15,973 nucleotides of DNA from Lachnospiraceae bacterium (GTDB lineage Bacteria > Bacillota > Clostridia > Lachnospirales > Lachnospiraceae). Below, in pieces: positions 14,411 through 15,973 of this stretch; within the stretch, counting starts at the first letter, position 1, and each line of letters begins with the position of its first letter. The stretch covers positions 1-15,973 of the forward strand of contig JAAVAF010000089.1 of NCBI GenBank assembly GCA_014804225.1, written 5' to 3'. The position numbers were made by a program, and so were the translations under genes. The notes under the pieces were generated by a model, which saw only the letters and a list, made by a program, of their open reading frames with translations, was not told the DNA's origin and made no database searches.

Positions 14411-14559
14411 CAAGCGGGGCGAGGGACTGCAAAAAAACAATTTTATAATCGAGCAGGGAAGTTTTCTTCCCTACTCGCCGCGCGACCCGTGCGCCACTTC
14501 TAGTGGCATATTTCCTCTGCACGGGTCTGCGCATAAAAAAAGGGCAACGCCCTTTTTTT
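14411..14559 (+). ncRNA. Candidate structured small RNA or intergenic palindromic element between spoVAD and trpS
   Basis: A GC-rich block in otherwise AT-rich intergenic DNA. Hairpin 1: 14450-14461 with 14466-14477, 11 of 12 pairs on the plus strand; the odd pair is C-A on plus but a G-U wobble on minus. Hairpin 2: 14484-14492 with 14519-14527 (9 perfect pairs), extended by GCGC 14480-14483 with GCGC 14529-14532 across one bulged T. Inside it is a perfect 6-pair stem, 14493-14498 with 14502-14507, and an unpaired 11-base strand ATATTTCCTCT (14508-14518). Hairpin 3 is the terminator at 14535-14559. GCGGGGCGAG (14414-14423) can also pair with 14474-14483, in competition with the base of hairpin 1. 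Strand is uncertain. I do not recognise a known RNA family. Confidence 0.42.
14535..14559 (-). terminator. Bidirectional rho-independent terminator at the end of trpS
   Basis: Seven As, GGGC, a 3-base loop, GCCC and seven Ts form an 11-pair hairpin that reads as a terminator on both strands. On the minus strand it begins inside the trpS stop codon. On the plus strand it would end the candidate small RNA. Confidence 0.88.
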
Positions 14560-15652
14560 ATTTTGAATACTTCTCACTCTGCTGCTTAATCAACTCCGCG
14601 TCTGCGAAGTAATCTATTTTCATTGCATTTTTTACTTCCGATAAGGTTTCGGCTGCCACTTCTCTTGCGGCGTCGGAGCCTTTCTTTAAGATGTTATAGA
14701 TTTCCGGAATATCCTTTGCATACTCGGCACGTCTGTTTCGGATTGGCTCTAATTCCTCCTGCATAACGTTGTTGAGGAATTTCTTTACTTTTACATCGCC
14801 GAGTCCACCTCTTGTGTAGTGCGCTTTCATCTCGTCAAGATTTGCATAATCAGGGCAGTAACGCTCAAAATGCTCGTCTTTTGCAAATGCCTCGAGGTAT
14901 GTAAACACAGTATTGCCCTCCAAATGTCCAGGATCACTTACCTGTAAGTGAAGCGGGTCCGTATACATACTCATCACCTTTGCACGCACTTCATCTGCGC
15001 TGTCTGCAAGGTATATACAGTTTCCAAGCGATTTGCTCATCTTTGCCTTTCCGTCCGTTCCAGGAAGCCGCTTGCATGCCTCTGCCTCCGGAATAAGCGC
15101 CTTGGGATCAACCAAAACAGGGTGCTCGGGTGCATAGATTGCATTGAACTTGTGCACAATCTCCTTTGTCTGCTCAATCATCGGAAGCTGGTCTTCTCCT
15201 ACCGGTACGACGTTTGCCTTGCAGAATGTAATGTCCGCCGCCTGACTGATTGGATATGTAAAAAATCCCACAGGAATACTTGCTTCAAAATTGCGAAGCT
15301 GGATTTCATTTTTTACAGTCGGATTTCTTTGCAATCTCGAAACGGTTACCAGATTCATATAGTAGAATGTAAGCTCTGTAAGCTCTGAAATCTGCGACTG
15401 AATAAAAAGTGTGGACTTTGCGGGGTCTAATCCTACTGCAAGATAATCGAGCGCAACCTCAATTACATTCTGACGCACTTTTTCGGGATTCTCAAAATTG
15501 TCCGTAAGTGCTTGTGCGTCTGCTACCATAATATATATTTTATCAAACTCACCAGAGTTTTGTAATTCGACTCTCCTTCTAAGTGACCCTACATAATGAC
15601 CGATGTGGAGTCGTCCTGTCGGTCTATCGCCTGTTAAAATTATTTTACTCAT
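14558..15652 (-). CDS. trpS: Tryptophanyl-tRNA synthetase
   Basis: This class Ic aminoacyl-tRNA synthetase charges tRNA-Trp with tryptophan in the cytosol. The 364 residues carry the ATP-binding HIGH at 16-19 (GRLHIGHYVGS) and KMSKS at 204-208 (DGKAKMSKSLGN). The Rossmann-fold segments between them, with SQAADI near 136-141 and GEDQLPMIE at 152-160, are typical of TrpRS and distinguish it from TyrRS. The start has AAAGGGG 7 bases upstream. It has its own promoter and terminator and so is a single-gene unit. The predicted leader is only about 55 bases, too short for the tRNA-sensing T-box element that often controls Firmicute trpS genes. Confidence 0.97.
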   Translation of the reverse strand: MSKIILTGDRPTGRLHIGHYVGSLRRRVELQNSGEFDKIYIMVADAQALTDNFENPEKVRQNVIEVALDYLAVGLDPAKSTLFIQSQISELTELTFYYMNLVTVSRLQRNPTVKNEIQLRNFEASIPVGFFTYPISQAADITFCKANVVPVGEDQLPMIEQTKEIVHKFNAIYAPEHPVLVDPKALIPEAEACKRLPGTDGKAKMSKSLGNCIYLADSADEVRAKVMSMYTDPLHLQVSDPGHLEGNTVFTYLEAFAKDEHFERYCPDYANLDEMKAHYTRGGLGDVKVKKFLNNVMQEELEPIRNRRAEYAKDIPEIYNILKKGSDAAREVAAETLSEVKNAMKIDYFADAELIKQQSEKYSK

Positions 15653-15711
15653 TTTTCTTCCCCTTTACCTGTTTCGTTTCCATTCTTTATTTAATATTTT
15701 TCCATGATTAT

Positions 15712-15739
15712 ATTATATCTGATTTCAAGTTTTTTTCAA
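15712..15739 (-). promoter_or_regulatory. Sigma-A promoter for trpS
   Basis: On the minus strand, -35 TTGAAA (15739-15734), a 16-base spacer and -10 TATAAT (15717-15712). A second overlapping TATAAT lies just downstream. The transcript would start near 15705. No other gene or signal is apparent between this promoter and the flagellin terminator. Confidence 0.75.
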
Positions 15740-15812
15740 GCCGTTTCTGACTCCTCTATATTGTACACATTCTCCCTAAATGATTTATTTTGTCGCAATT
15801 TCCTATAGAACT

Positions 15813-15848
15813 AAAAGACCACCGCACCATTTGATGCGGCAGCCTTTT
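15813..15848 (-). terminator. Rho-independent terminator of the flagellin gene
   Basis: On the minus strand a 14-pair stem (AAAAGGCTGCCGCA with TGCGGTGGTCTTTT, including three G-U pairs) encloses an 8-base loop and ends in a short T run. It lies about 43 bases after the flagellin stop codon. Confidence 0.85.
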
Positions 15849-15890
15849 GTTTTCCATTTGGACACATTACTTATTTTTTAGAAAATCTTA

Positions 15891-15973
15891 TTATCCTAAG
15901 ATTGAAAGTACGCCCTGGTTAGACTGGTTAGCCTGTGCAAGCATAGACTGACCTGCCTGTGAAAGGATATTAG
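15891..15973 (-). CDS. Flagellin, C-terminal fragment
   Basis: Only the last 27 codons are present; the gene continues past the right edge. The peptide ends SQAGQSMLAQANQSNQGVLS followed by ILG, the conserved C-terminal D0 helix of bacterial flagellins, which packs with the N-terminal helix in the filament core. The stop is TAA (15893-15891), with a second TAA directly after it, and a strong terminator follows. It shows that the organism encodes flagella; nothing can be said about the variable central domain. Confidence 0.92.
   Translation of the reverse strand, partial: NILSQAGQSMLAQANQSNQGVLSILG

Noticed and set aside
14348..14557. CRISPR repeat, tRNA, SRP RNA, 6S RNA or c-di-GMP riboswitch in the GC-rich block
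   Set aside because: There are no regularly spaced repeats, no cloverleaf or T-loop, and no conserved motif of those RNAs that I can recognise.

Overview
The window looks like chromosomal DNA of a motile, low-to-mid GC Gram-positive anaerobe of the Clostridia, most likely a member of the Lachnospiraceae. This rests on the gene order rho-rpmE-yqhQ-prmC-prfA, a DUF4364 gene, a SpoVAD-type sporulation protein, a flagellin tail, strong AGGAGG-type ribosome binding sites and consensus sigma-A promoters. The species cannot be named from the sequence alone. No insertion sequence, phage gene, CRISPR array, tRNA or rRNA is visible. Most genes lie on the minus strand; the exception is a two-gene plus-strand unit at 5375-7075.

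Region 1 (1-5102, minus) is a translation and transcription housekeeping block read right to left: rho, then rpmE (ribosomal protein L31) with its own strong promoter and a terminator, then yqhQ-prmC-prfA, tightly packed. PrmC methylates the GGQ glutamine of the release factor made by the next gene. Beyond prfA lies the start of a separate membrane-anchored gene, possibly a chemoreceptor, with its own promoter. Region 2 (5375-7075, plus) carries a malic enzyme and a small DUF4364 winged-helix-like protein. It runs head-on into rarA, and the two 3' ends overlap by 9 bp.

Region 3 (7067-13032, minus) reads as one operon: an acyl-CoA synthetase-like AMP-forming ligase, a PocR-domain protein with a degenerate histidine-kinase core, a protein with a degenerate GGDEF and an apparently intact EAL domain, and the DNA-repair ATPase rarA. 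Gaps are 11 to 26 bases. The middle pair looks like a c-di-GMP signalling module in which the kinase-like protein probably does not phosphorylate anything; it is the most unusual protein-coding part of the window.

Region 4 (13033-15973) holds a spoVAD gene without spoVAC or spoVAE beside it, trpS with its own short-leader promoter, and the C-terminus of a flagellin gene with a strong terminator. Between spoVAD and trpS sits a GC-rich block of nested perfect inverted repeats ending in a bidirectional terminator, with a candidate promoter at its other end. It could be an undescribed small structured RNA or an intergenic palindromic repeat, and is the best non-coding candidate here. No gene-free stretch exceeds 300 bases.
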